Assembly: GCA_029865665.1 (NCBI GenBank)
Contig: JARXAV010000288.1
Span: 1-14,616 of the forward strand
Origin: Flectobacillus sp.
GTDB lineage: Bacteria > Bacteroidota > Bacteroidia > Cytophagales > Spirosomataceae
DNA: 14,616 nucleotides
Reading direction: 5' to 3'
In this document: positions 6,997 to 14,151 of the stretch, piece by piece
Layout: every line of letters starts with the position of its first letter
Numbering within the stretch: position 1 is the first letter of the stretch
The notes under the pieces: model-generated
Databases searched by the model: none
What the model saw: the letters and a program-made list of their open reading frames with translations, nothing else
Told to the model about the DNA's origin: nothing
Program-made: the position numbers and the translations under genes

Positions 6997-8244
6997 ATGA
7001 GCTTTAAACGTGTAGTTGTTACTGGAATAGGAGCATTGACTCCAATCGGGAATACCGTCGCAGAGTACTGGGAAGGTCTTAGTAATGGTGTTAGTGGCTG
7101 TGATTATATCACAAAATTTGATGCTGAGAAGTTTCGTACTCGCTTTGCTTGCGAGTTGAAAAACTTCGACATTACTAAATTCATGTCTGCAAAAGATGCA
7201 CGCAAAATGGATCATTTTGCACAATATGCAATTGTTGCTTCTGACGAAGCAATCAACGATGCAGGTTTCGATATGGAAACAATCGACAAAAATAAAGTCG
7301 GTGTAATTTGGGGATCTGGTATCGGCGGACTTCGTACATTTGAAGACGAATGTTTTAATTTCGCTAAAGGTGACGGTACTCCGAAATTTAACCCATTCTT
7401 TATTCCAAAAATGATTGCAGATTCTGCTTCTGGCGTAATCTCAATTCGTCATGGATTCAGAGGTGTAAACTACGTGACTGTTTCTGCTTGTTCGTCTGCT
7501 AACAATGCAATTATTGACGCATTCAATTATATTCGTCTTGGACGTTTAAAAGTATGTATTACGGGTGGTTCAGAAGCTCCTGTAACCGTTGCAAGTGTGG
7601 GTGGTTTTACCGCTATGCGTGCGATGTCAGAGCGTAATGATGACCCTAAAACAGCTTCACGCCCTTATGATGCAGAACGTGATGGCTTTGTAGTAGGTGA
7701 AGGTGCTGGTGCATTAATCTTAGAAGACTATGATCACGCAGTAGCTCGTGGTGCAAAAATCTATGCTGAGATGATTGGTGGTGGATTCTCTTCAGATGCT
7801 TACCACATTACAGCTCCACACCCAGAAGGATACGGTGCGTTATTATCTATGCAGGATGCAATAGACGATGCTCAAATTAAACCAGAAGATATTGATTACA
7901 TCAATACACACGGAACATCAACTCCACTAGGAGACCCTCAAGAATTGAAAGCTATTGTTGATTTGTTTGGCGAACATGCTTACAAATTGAACATTAGTTC
8001 AACAAAATCAATGACAGGTCACTTATTGGGTGGTGCTGGAGCAGTTGAAGCGGTTGCCTCTATCTTGGCAATTCAACATCAATTAGTTCCTCCAACAATC
8101 AACCATGTAAACGAGGATCCAGCAGTTGATAATCGTCTTAATTTAACCTTCAACAAGGCTCAAGAGCGTGAAATTAACATCGCAATGAGTAATGGTTTCG
8201 GTTTCGGTGGACACAATGCAACGGTAATTTTCAAAAAAATATAA
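6997..8244 (+). CDS. fabF: Beta-ketoacyl-ACP synthase II
   Basis: A 415-residue condensing enzyme that joins malonyl-ACP to acyl-ACP in the elongation step of type II fatty-acid synthesis. The thiolase-fold catalytic triad is complete: Cys165 in VSACSSANNA, His305 in NTHGTSTPLGD, and His342 in KSMTGHLLGGAGAVEA, with Lys337 nearby. The N-terminal block RVVVTGIGALTPIG and the C-terminal SNGFGFGGHNA are family signatures, and length is normal for FabF. The residues after the cysteine (SSANNA) replace the common ATGTHA, a variation seen in Bacteroidota. It lies between acpP and rnc on the same strand. It is assigned FabF rather than FabB by overall length and motif set. Confidence 0.95.
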   Translation: MSFKRVVVTGIGALTPIGNTVAEYWEGLSNGVSGCDYITKFDAEKFRTRFACELKNFDITKFMSAKDARKMDHFAQYAIVASDEAINDAGFDMETIDKNKVGVIWGSGIGGLRTFEDECFNFAKGDGTPKFNPFFIPKMIADSASGVISIRHGFRGVNYVTVSACSSANNAIIDAFNYIRLGRLKVCITGGSEAPVTVASVGGFTAMRAMSERNDDPKTASRPYDAERDGFVVGEGAGALILEDYDHAVARGAKIYAEMIGGGFSSDAYHITAPHPEGYGALLSMQDAIDDAQIKPEDIDYINTHGTSTPLGDPQELKAIVDLFGEHAYKLNISSTKSMTGHLLGGAGAVEAVASILAIQHQLVPPTINHVNEDPAVDNRLNLTFNKAQEREINIAMSNGFGFGGHNATVIFKKI

Positions 8245-8248
8245 TATC

Positions 8249-8376
8249 CAGTTATCAGTAAACAGTTAACAGACACTAGTATGCGATTATCCTTTTAATT
8301 GCATACTAGTTCATCGATGCTTGTTTTCATTAATTGTTTTTCAATAATTTTACTAATAACTGATAACTGTTAACTG
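8249..8376. repeat. Nested inverted repeats between fabF and rnc
   Basis: The outer pairs are CAGTTATCAGT (8249-8259) with ACTGATAACTG (8359-8369), and CAGTTAACAG (8263-8272) with CTGTTAACTG (8367-8376). The right arms overlap, so the two pairings compete. Inside them a stronger hairpin forms: bases 8275-8289 pair with 8296-8310 (10 perfect pairs from ACTAGTATGC, one G-T, then four A-T pairs), loop TCCTTT. No T-run follows. The block fills almost the whole 138-base gap and ends just before the rnc ATG. Confidence 0.7.
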
Positions 8377-8382
8377 AACGAA

Positions 8383-9114
8383 ATGCTTGCACCCCTTTTA
8401 GATTTTTTTTCAAGCGACCCCAAAGACAAAAAACTGCGGAACGCTGTTGAACATATTATTGGTGACAAACCCTCAAACTTAACACTTTACCGATTGGCAT
8501 TTATGCACTCTTCGGTATCTAAGGAAAGTAATGTTGGCGGCTATAAAGAATCAAACGAACGATTAGAGTTCTTAGGTGACTCCGTTTTGGGTATGATTAC
8601 GGCCGAGTATCTCTTCAAAAAGTTTCCGTTTAAGGATGAAGGCTTCTTAACCGAAATTCGTTCTCGAATGGTAAGTCGTGAATCACTCAATGTTGTAGCT
8701 CGTAAAATTGGCTTAGATAAACTTGTTGAATACGATGGCAATAGGAAGACCGTTCTAGCTCGGACTTCGATGTATGGCGATGCCCTAGAAGCACTTATTG
8801 GTGCTATTTATATGGACAAAGGGTTTCGCTTTACTAAAAAATTCGTCATCAAATCCATTCTAACACAACACTTCGATATTGATACGGTTGTTTCTAATAA
8901 CCCGAATTTCAAATCCATCATTATCGAGTGGGCTCAACGTGAAGGCAAACAGATTCGTTTCGACATTTCGGAAGAAGGAAGTAAACACAATAAAGAATTT
9001 ACGGCTGTCATCTATGTGGATGAGGAGTCGTTCTCGATGGGACAGGGTTATTCTAAAAAGAAGGCAGAACAAACTGCTTCAATGAAAGCTTGCGAGAAAC
9101 TTGACTTAAATTAA
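8383..9114 (+). CDS. rnc: Ribonuclease III
   Basis: A 243-residue endonuclease that cuts double-stranded RNA, for example in rRNA precursor processing and mRNA control. The catalytic domain carries the signature ERLEFLGDS (59-67) with Glu62 and Asp66, and YGDALEALIGAIYMD (131-145) with Asp133 and Glu136; all four metal-binding acids are present. The double-stranded-RNA-binding domain spans about 174-241 (IIIEWAQREGK ... FTAVIYVDEE ... GYSKKKAEQTASMKACEKL). The ATG at 8383 gives the N-terminal helix expected in this phylum. It follows fabF by 138 bases of inverted repeats, which may be a cleavage site for the enzyme itself, and is closed by a strong terminator. Confidence 0.95.
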   Translation: MLAPLLDFFSSDPKDKKLRNAVEHIIGDKPSNLTLYRLAFMHSSVSKESNVGGYKESNERLEFLGDSVLGMITAEYLFKKFPFKDEGFLTEIRSRMVSRESLNVVARKIGLDKLVEYDGNRKTVLARTSMYGDALEALIGAIYMDKGFRFTKKFVIKSILTQHFDIDTVVSNNPNFKSIIIEWAQREGKQIRFDISEEGSKHNKEFTAVIYVDEESFSMGQGYSKKKAEQTASMKACEKLDLN

Positions 9115-9128
9115 GTAAGAATACCCAG

Positions 9129-9180
9129 AAAAAAGGCGGATGTTTATGTACAATAGCGACATAAACATCCGCCTTTTTTT
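9129..9180 (+). terminator. Strong intrinsic terminator after rnc
   Basis: A perfect 21-bp stem (9129-9149 with 9159-9179) has a 9-base loop. Its core is GGCGGATGTTTATGT and it ends in seven T bases. It starts 14 bases after the rnc stop. The left arm begins with a run of A bases, so it could also stop transcription from the other side. Confidence 0.93.
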
Positions 9181-9184
9181 GTTA

Positions 9185-9724
9185 GTAATTTCCTAGCATT
9201 TCACGGTCAGAAGCCCCCAAAAACCATTTATTCAATTCATTTCAAAAAATATTTTTACAAAAAGTAAAAAAATAAAAATGCAGATAGTAGGTATAAAATT
9301 GGGCTAGTCTTTCAATAAAACATCTTTTTAAAGAAAAAACAGGTTTCAAAATCAACATTTTATTCAAAAAAATAGATTTAAAATAAATTTTCAAGTCTAT
9401 TTAAAAAGCTATCGAAATAAAAAAAGTGCAAAAAAATTTAAAAATTATTTAAAAAAAAATTCTTTATAAAAGAGGTTACGATTTTCAATAGTTAGTCTAA
9501 AAAAAAGAAAAAAACGAAGAAACACCGTTTGCAAATAATATGTGTTCCTAGAAATATAGCCAAAAATACTCAAAAAGAGCTTTTTATGGTACTTCACACT
9601 AAAGTTGCCCTTCTTGGTAAGCACTTGATTTTAAGTAAGTTTTATGTGACATTTGTGTAGAGTAAAGTCAAAAAGATAAGAAACTCAAGTAGTAAAATAC
9701 ATAAATAATATTAAGTTTATCAAG
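9185..9724. other. Long A/T-rich region without a credible gene
   Basis: About 540 bases between the rnc terminator and the DUF3592 gene. From about 9235 to 9530 it is dominated by A-runs and T-runs of four to nine bases, which suggests bent DNA. Only very short open frames occur, such as 24 codons at 9586-9660, and none has support. A weak hairpin (9371-9379 with 9393-9401, one G-U pair) is present. I see no tRNA, rRNA or known RNA family. The promoter of the next gene is probably near its right end. Confidence 0.5.
9625..9655 (+). promoter_or_regulatory. Candidate promoter of the DUF3592 gene
   Basis: TTG at 9625-9627 is followed after 20 bases by GACATTTG at 9648-9655, which keeps the TTTG half of TAnnTTTG but not the leading T. 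It lies about 70 bases before the ATG. A moderate match in AT-rich DNA, so it may be chance. Confidence 0.35.
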
Positions 9725-10216
9725 ATGGAAAATTTATTAGGTTCTATATTTTTAATTTCGGGTCGTCCAACTGAAGCATTCACAGGACTTCCTCACAGCG
9801 TAATGTACGCATTTTTTGTAATCGCAATTGGTTTGTTCGTTGTGGGAGTAATTACCTCACAAAGAAGAAAGTCATGGTTACAACAGTCACAGTTGACACA
9901 AGGTAAAATCGTTGAAATTAGCAAACGATATGAAAGAAGCGACAAAAGAGGACAATCTCCTATTTTCTTTCCAATTGTTTCGTTTAATGTAAACGGTCGT
10001 CAGTTTAAAATTGAATCAGACAGAGGGATGAATAAGTTGGAAGAAGGTGATACAATGACTGTTCGTTATAATCCAGAAAACCCTTATGAATCGGCTTTGG
10101 GAGATAACAATATTCCAGGAACAAAACCAAATTTATTTTTTATTTTAGGTGTTTTATTATTTGCAGTAAGTATTTTCTTAACGTTACATACCCAAACGTT
10201 AATTGCTTCAAAATAA
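9725..10216 (+). CDS. DUF3592-type two-helix membrane protein
   Basis: A 163-residue protein of unknown function. It has a membrane segment at about 26-43 (VMYAFFVIAIGLFVVGVI), a soluble central domain at about 50-130, and a second membrane segment at about 135-154. The central part reads GKIVEISKRYE ... PIVSFNVNGRQFKIESDRG ... LEEGDTMTVRYNPENPYES. This matches the DUF3592 layout, in which a small beta-rich domain with a VxFxxxG block and a GDxVxVxYxPxNP block lies between two helices. It stands alone on its strand with its own upstream region, and its stop codon lies inside a terminator hairpin. No partner gene suggests a role. The family call is from motif layout and could be wrong in detail. 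Confidence 0.7.
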   Translation: MENLLGSIFLISGRPTEAFTGLPHSVMYAFFVIAIGLFVVGVITSQRRKSWLQQSQLTQGKIVEISKRYERSDKRGQSPIFFPIVSFNVNGRQFKIESDRGMNKLEEGDTMTVRYNPENPYESALGDNNIPGTKPNLFFILGVLLFAVSIFLTLHTQTLIASK

Positions 10217-10260
10217 AAATGGTGTGAGACTAACTTATTTGTCTCACACCATTTTTATTT
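10211..10260. terminator. 20-bp perfect bidirectional terminator overlapping a stop codon
   Basis: Bases 10211-10230 are the exact reverse complement of 10241-10260, with a 10-base loop. The core is GGTGTGAGAC, flanked by A/T-runs that give T-rich ends in both directions. The stop codon of the DUF3592 gene (10214-10216) is inside the left arm. The deoR-type gene converges from the other side and ends at 10293, so the hairpin probably serves both genes. Confidence 0.92.
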
Positions 10261-10262
10261 TC

Positions 10263-10275
10263 AGGGCATAGCCCT
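10263..10275. repeat. Short palindrome AGGGC-ATA-GCCCT
   Basis: A five-base stem with a three-base loop directly after the bidirectional terminator, in the trailer of the minus-strand regulator. It resembles the GGGC/GCCC hairpins of the repeat cluster near 13940-14010. Confidence 0.4.
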
Positions 10276-10292
10276 ATTTCGTATTTTTTTTC

Positions 10293-11045
10293 CTAATACA
10301 ATTTTGCTCCTTTCTTCACAAACGCATCTAGCATCGGATGATCAGTAGATAAACTGGTAATAATTCCGCCAACAGCCTCCAAATCACAAACTTTATAATT
10401 CTCTACGCTATTTATCTTTTCTTCAATCAAGCACGTTACCGTTTTCGTAGAAACACTCATCATCTTCTGTTTTAGAATCGACTCTTCAAATTGACGAATA
10501 GAAAGTCCTTTTTCTGGATGAATACCATTGACACCCATAAAATACAAATCAACGTGAAGCTGCGACAAATCCTGTAGGGTTTTACTACCCATTGTAATCT
10601 GATAACGCTTGTAAAAAGTACCTCCCAATAGAATCACATCAATCTTTGGATGTTCAGCCAACACAACCGCCAAATGAGGGTTATTGGTAACGATAGTCAC
10701 TTCTAAGCTTTTGGGCAATTGGGCGGCAATGTGATAATTGGTAGTACCGCCATCCATAAGAATGATACGATGGTTCTCAATTAAACGTAAAGCCTTTTTG
10801 GTGATGATATTGAACTCAGTATTGGCTAATCCACCTCTACCCTGATCGGCATTCATGGTCAAATACGAATTGGCGATTGCTCCGCCATGTACTTTCTTCA
10901 ATAACCCTCGGTCTTCTAACTCAATAATATCCCGACGAATACTATCGTATGATACCGATAACAATTGTCCCAACTGAACAAGGGTAACTTTTTTATCCGC
11001 ATTTAATTTATCCAAAATTAATTGCTGCCGCTCTTCTTTCAACAT
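10293..11045 (-). CDS. DeoR/GlpR-family transcriptional regulator
   Basis: A 250-residue DNA-binding regulator, normally a repressor released by a phosphorylated sugar. The N-terminal winged helix-turn-helix covers about 1-57 (VTLVQLGQLLSVSYDSIRRDIIELEDRGLLKKVHGGA), the classic DeoR signature. The sensor domain follows, with the phosphosugar loop ILMDGGTTNYHIA (95-107), the LLGGTFYKRYQITMGS block (139-154) and FMGVNGIHPEKGLSI (169-183). The late family block that usually reads ADxSKFG is altered here to LIEEKINS, though a lysine remains (Lys210). The ATG at 11045 gives the standard start MLKEERQQLILDKL. It lies 299 bases downstream of murF-alr on the same strand, probably with its own promoter. 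Its targets cannot be named; sugar or amino-sugar use is a family-based guess. Confidence 0.9.
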   Translation of the reverse strand: MLKEERQQLILDKLNADKKVTLVQLGQLLSVSYDSIRRDIIELEDRGLLKKVHGGAIANSYLTMNADQGRGGLANTEFNIITKKALRLIENHRIILMDGGTTNYHIAAQLPKSLEVTIVTNNPHLAVVLAEHPKIDVILLGGTFYKRYQITMGSKTLQDLSQLHVDLYFMGVNGIHPEKGLSIRQFEESILKQKMMSVSTKTVTCLIEEKINSVENYKVCDLEAVGGIITSLSTDHPMLDAFVKKGAKLY

Positions 11046-11099
11046 ATTTATGTGGTGTGATGAATATAGAAAACCTAATGCCTGATTTATAAATTTTCT

Positions 11100-11117
11100 T
11101 TTTGCATAGCAAAATTA
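11100..11117 (-). promoter_or_regulatory. Candidate deoR-type promoter with overlapping palindrome
   Basis: On the minus strand 11117-11110 reads TAATTTTG, a full match to TAnnTTTG, 64 bases before the regulator's ATG. No TTG lies at the expected distance. The palindrome TTTTGC-ATA-GCAAAA (11100-11114) covers half of this element, which would suit an autoregulatory operator. Confidence 0.45.
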
Positions 11118-11198
11118 AATTATTTAATCAAAAATAGCTTTTTTTTAATTAAGAAAGAAAAACTTGAATAAAAAGGTGCAACTTTTTTCAACAAAAAC

Positions 11199-11229
11199 TT
11201 GCATACAAAAAAAACATTGCACATATTTG
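11199..11229 (+). promoter_or_regulatory. Plus-strand promoter in the deoR/murF-alr gap
   Basis: TTG at 11199-11201 and CATATTTG at 11222-11229 are 20 bases apart, a near-consensus Bacteroidota promoter with the same -7 variant type as acpP (CA in place of TA). It points toward the 3' end of murF-alr and no protein gene lies downstream of it on that strand. Confidence 0.55.
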
Positions 11230-11234
11230 CATCA

Positions 11235-11333
11235 TCATTAACCATTTTTATAGAATAAACTATTTGGATAAGCAAAGGAAACTTTGTACAACTTATTTGA
11301 AAGGATGAAGGCCATTGGCTCTCATCCTTTTTG
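11235..11333 (+). ncRNA. Candidate small RNA of about 100 nt
   Basis: Between the promoter at 11199-11229 and a hairpin plus T-run at 11300-11332 lies a stretch with no significant reading frame. If both signals work, a transcript of roughly 100 nt is made, ending just before the convergent stop of murF-alr at 11345. The start is approximate. I recognise no known RNA family. It may instead be promoter-like noise in AT-rich DNA. Confidence 0.35.
11300..11332. terminator. Hairpin with T-run, plus-strand terminator
   Basis: AAAGGATGA (11300-11308) pairs with TCATCCTTT (11322-11330), and GCC/GGC can pair again inside (11311-11319). Five T bases (11328-11332) end the plus-strand side. On the minus strand the stem follows the murF-alr stop by about 12 bases and only three T bases follow, so termination of murF-alr here is possible but weaker. 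Confidence 0.65.
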
Positions 11334-11344
11334 TATTTAAAGGG

Positions 11345-13825
11345 TTAAACTTGATAGTAAATTCGTTTTACTCGTTCACTAACCCCCGTAATAATTTCAT
11401 AAGAAATCGTACCTATTTTAGTAGCTAATTCTGCAATGCTTAGTCCGTCCCCAAAAACGATTACTTCGTCGCCTTCTTTGGCATTTGGAACGTCGGTAAT
11501 ATCAATCATAGTCATATCCATGCACACATTACCAACAGTCTTGCATCGTTTACCAGCAACTAATACTTCGCCAATACCACGCCCTAATCCTCTGTCATAC
11601 CCATCTGCATAACCGATTGCAATGGTAGCTGTAATGGTATCTCTTTCTAAGACACCACGCCTGCTATATCCCACAGTATCAACCTTTTTAATGTGTTTTA
11701 TCTGAGAAATAACCGTTTTAAGTGTACCGACTGTCATTAGATTAAGCTGATCTTCTGGCGTGGCTGCCACACCGTATAAGCCTACGCCCAAACGTACCAT
11801 ATCAAAGCGTGCTTGTGGAAATCTAGCAATGCCCGCAGAATTTGCCAAATGCCGAATGCAGTTGTGGTTTATGCCGTCCATTACACGTTTTGAAAGCTGA
11901 TTATACTCGTCAATTTGATGTTGGGTAAAATCATCAAATTGAGCTTCGTCTGCTCCGACCAAATGACTAAAAATGGTTGCAACATGTAAGAACGGATGTT
12001 GGGCTAATATTGCCAATAACATTGGAATATCCGCTGCTTCAAAACCCAAACGGTGCATCCCTGTATCGAGTTTAATATGGATTTTTGAGCTTAATGAATG
12101 CCCTTTGCAATAATTTGCAAACTCTTGCAAGATTCTGAGACTGTAAATTTCTGGTTCAAGCTGAAATTTAACTAGTTTTTCAAAATCACTCGGGGAAGCA
12201 TTCATCACCATGATAGGAAGATAAATACCATTTTGGCGAAGAGCAACCCCTTCGTCGGTATAAGCAACAGCCAAATAGTCAACCCCATGAAACTGCAACA
12301 GATTTGCTACCTCCGCACTCCCAGAACCATACGCAAAGGCTTTGACCATGACCATAATTTTGGTTTGACGGCCTATCTTATCTCGAAAGTAATTCAAATT
12401 GTGTGTGATTGCATCTAAATTGGTTTCTAAGACCGTTCCATGCGTCTTTTGAACGAGCGTCTTCACAATCTCCTCAAAACCATACAAACGGGCTCCTTTG
12501 ACCAAAATAACACTGTCTTCTAAGGACTTGATAACCGCACTATGAATAAACTCTTCGGTTGTTTTAAAGAAGTGGAAAAGATGGCTACCAGATGCTCCTT
12601 TAAAAGCATTCATAAACACGTCATAATGATTGACAATTGTTTCACCAATGCCGATAAAAATGGCAATCTCCTTTTCTTTGAGTATATGGGCAATGTGATG
12701 GTACAATTCGTGTTCGACCATTCCCGACTCTAAGACATCACTCAAAATAACCACCTTTGTTGGGCGTTGTTGTTGCTGTGCCAAAAAGTTCATGGCTATG
12801 GTTAAGCCAGCCAAGTCATTATTGTAGGTATCGTCAATCAAATAATTGCCATTGATTCCTTGTTTCAACTCCAAACGCATGGACACTGGACGAAGTATCT
12901 GTAAGCGTACCTGAATTTCTTCTGAGTTATAGTTCATTTGCAACAAGACCAGTATGCAATAAATACAGTTTTCGATGGATGCCTCATCCGTAAAAGGCAC
13001 ATCAAAGGTCATTTCTTGCTCTTTATAAACCATCGTCAAGGAGGTGTTGCTTGTGGAAACTTGCCAATCCACTCGAACGCCCCCAGAAAGTACTCTTGAC
13101 CACGACACTAACTCACAAGCAGGATTTTCATGCACAAATTCATTCCGTATCGTTTCGTCTATTTCTACATAGTCAGCACAGTAAATAAGTGTGTTGCACC
13201 TTCTGAATAATTTCAATTTTTCCTGAATTTTTTGATGATTATTCTCAAAAAATTCACTGTGAGCGGTGCCAATATTTGTAAAAACGCCAATAGAAGGTTG
13301 AATTATTTTTTCTAGGGCATCCATTTCGTTTGGTAATGAAATACCCGCTTCAAAAATGGCTAAGGAGTGGCTATCATTCATTTGCCAAACAGACAATGGC
13401 ACACCAATCTGTGAATTGTAGCTTTTAGGACTTTTAACAATTTTAAACCGATTAATCAAAAGTTGATAAAGCCATTCCTTCACGATGGTTTTTCCGTTAC
13501 TTCCTGTAATGCCAATAACTGGAATTGTAAAGGTTTCTCTACGTTGTCTGGCAACATCTTGCATCGCTAAAATACTGTTAGCTACTTGCCAAACTTTTGC
13601 TTCGGGCATGGCTTCAAGTTCTTCCAAAAAGGTTGGGGTACAAGCCGCACTCTCGACGACAAATTCCCTCACTCCTCTTCTATACAAATCCCAAACGTAG
13701 CGATGCCCGTCGTGGTGAAGCCCTTTTATCGCAAAAAAAATGGAGTTAATCGGAGAGGATACTTGACGACTATCATAGAGCAAATAATGAGCTGTCGTAT
13801 AGATGGGTTCTTGCTGGAAGTACAT
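11345..13825 (-). CDS. murF-alr: Bifunctional UDP-MurNAc-tripeptide:D-Ala-D-Ala ligase / alanine racemase
   Basis: An 826-residue fusion for peptidoglycan synthesis in the cytoplasm. The MurF half (about 1-455) adds D-Ala-D-Ala to the UDP-MurNAc-tripeptide. It has the N-terminal substrate domain (LLYDSRQVSSP, IFFAIKGLHHDGHRY), the ATP loop GITGSNGKT (105-113), metal and base residues in FEAGIS (158-163) and NIGTAHSE (184-191), and DDTYNND (331-337). The alanine racemase half (about 460-826) makes D-alanine with PLP. It has the PLP lysine in MVKAFAYGSG (Lys495), KLDTGMHRLGF, the catalytic tyrosine in GYADGYDR (Tyr739) and CMDMTMIDIT (768-777). The fusion is characteristic of Bacteroidota and delivers the D-Ala precursor and its use in one chain. 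The ATG at 13825 starts cleanly before the MurF domain. Both active sites look intact. Confidence 0.96.
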   Translation of the reverse strand: MYFQQEPIYTTAHYLLYDSRQVSSPINSIFFAIKGLHHDGHRYVWDLYRRGVREFVVESAACTPTFLEELEAMPEAKVWQVANSILAMQDVARQRRETFTIPVIGITGSNGKTIVKEWLYQLLINRFKIVKSPKSYNSQIGVPLSVWQMNDSHSLAIFEAGISLPNEMDALEKIIQPSIGVFTNIGTAHSEFFENNHQKIQEKLKLFRRCNTLIYCADYVEIDETIRNEFVHENPACELVSWSRVLSGGVRVDWQVSTSNTSLTMVYKEQEMTFDVPFTDEASIENCIYCILVLLQMNYNSEEIQVRLQILRPVSMRLELKQGINGNYLIDDTYNNDLAGLTIAMNFLAQQQQRPTKVVILSDVLESGMVEHELYHHIAHILKEKEIAIFIGIGETIVNHYDVFMNAFKGASGSHLFHFFKTTEEFIHSAVIKSLEDSVILVKGARLYGFEEIVKTLVQKTHGTVLETNLDAITHNLNYFRDKIGRQTKIMVMVKAFAYGSGSAEVANLLQFHGVDYLAVAYTDEGVALRQNGIYLPIMVMNASPSDFEKLVKFQLEPEIYSLRILQEFANYCKGHSLSSKIHIKLDTGMHRLGFEAADIPMLLAILAQHPFLHVATIFSHLVGADEAQFDDFTQHQIDEYNQLSKRVMDGINHNCIRHLANSAGIARFPQARFDMVRLGVGLYGVAATPEDQLNLMTVGTLKTVISQIKHIKKVDTVGYSRRGVLERDTITATIAIGYADGYDRGLGRGIGEVLVAGKRCKTVGNVCMDMTMIDITDVPNAKEGDEVIVFGDGLSIAELATKIGTISYEIITGVSERVKRIYYQV

Positions 13826-13874
13826 AAAAATATGCTATTTTAAATGATTCGCTCTGGTTAATGTTTGTTCGTTA

Positions 13875-13902
13875 CAAAGGTATTAACAAAAAAGCGAGAC
13901 AA
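13875..13902 (-). promoter_or_regulatory. Promoter of murF-alr
   Basis: On the minus strand TTG (13902-13900) is followed after 17 bases by TACCTTTG (13882-13875), a full match to TAnnTTTG. The start of transcription would fall about 40 bases before the ATG at 13825. The spacing is at the short end of the accepted range. Confidence 0.6.
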
Positions 13903-13935
13903 AAATTGCTTCCAACATAATAATGAATGAAAAAA

Positions 13936-14074
13936 CCTAGGGTGTTAGACCACCCAAAAACTAGGGCTTCACCCTAGGCTGATATATATCGCCCCTTCAG
14001 GGCTTCACCCATCGGCTATACATCCTATTATTCTCGCTATTCACCTCTATTCTTGCAATTCTTGATACATCAAG
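13936..14074. repeat. Cluster of GGGCTTCACCC-type hairpins
   Basis: CCTAGGGTG (13936-13944) pairs with CACCCTAGG (13970-13978). Competing pairs are GGGTG with CACCC (13940-13944 with 13951-13955) and CTAGGG with CCCTAG (13961-13966 with 13972-13977). A third hairpin, GCCC with GGGC, lies at 13991-14003. The word AGGGCTTCACCC occurs twice (13963-13974 and 13999-14010). A palindrome CTTGAT-AC-ATCAAG lies at 14061-14074. The block is richer in G and C than its surroundings and looks like a dispersed intergenic repeat, of the kind seen in many Bacteroidota genomes, by recollection only. Confidence 0.6.
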
Positions 14075-14097
14075 TTATGTTCTATTAAAGCGACTTC

Positions 14098-14127
14098 TTG
14101 AATCGTTGGAGAGAAATTATATCTTTG
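14098..14127 (+). promoter_or_regulatory. Promoter of the small secreted protein
   Basis: TTG at 14098-14100 and TATCTTTG at 14120-14127 are separated by 19 bases, a full match to the Bacteroidota consensus and the clearest promoter in the window. The leader before the ATG at 14152 is only about 20 bases. Confidence 0.75.
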
Positions 14128-14151
14128 TTCTTCACTATTAACGATACAAAA

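Larger units (their letters stand above)
13826..14151. other. Divergent intergenic region of murF-alr and the small secreted protein
   Basis: This 326-base gap carries the murF-alr promoter at its left end, a hairpin-rich repeat cluster in the middle and the promoter of the plus-strand gene at its right end. A longer plus-strand frame beginning with TTG at 14098 runs into the promoter and is not believed to be coding. Confidence 0.6.

Noticed and set aside
6796..7224. Minus-strand frame of 142 codons across the fabF leader and 5' end
   Set aside because: It is largely antisense to fabF, cysteine-rich without pattern, has no recognisable domain and no promoter; treated as a shadow frame.
9586..9660. 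24-codon plus-strand frame in the A/T-rich gap
   Set aside because: Too short, no recognisable pattern, and it would run into the candidate promoter of the next gene.
12542..12733. Plus-strand frames antisense to murF-alr (for example 12542-12733 and 13586-13843)
   Set aside because: They are fully or almost fully covered by the strong murF-alr coding sequence and show no family features.
11345..13825. MurF-alanine racemase fusion as a new fusion
   Set aside because: This fusion is well known in Bacteroidota and both active sites are intact.
13936..14074. Repeat cluster as a CRISPR array
   Set aside because: There are no regularly spaced identical repeats with unique spacers; the units are overlapping hairpins.
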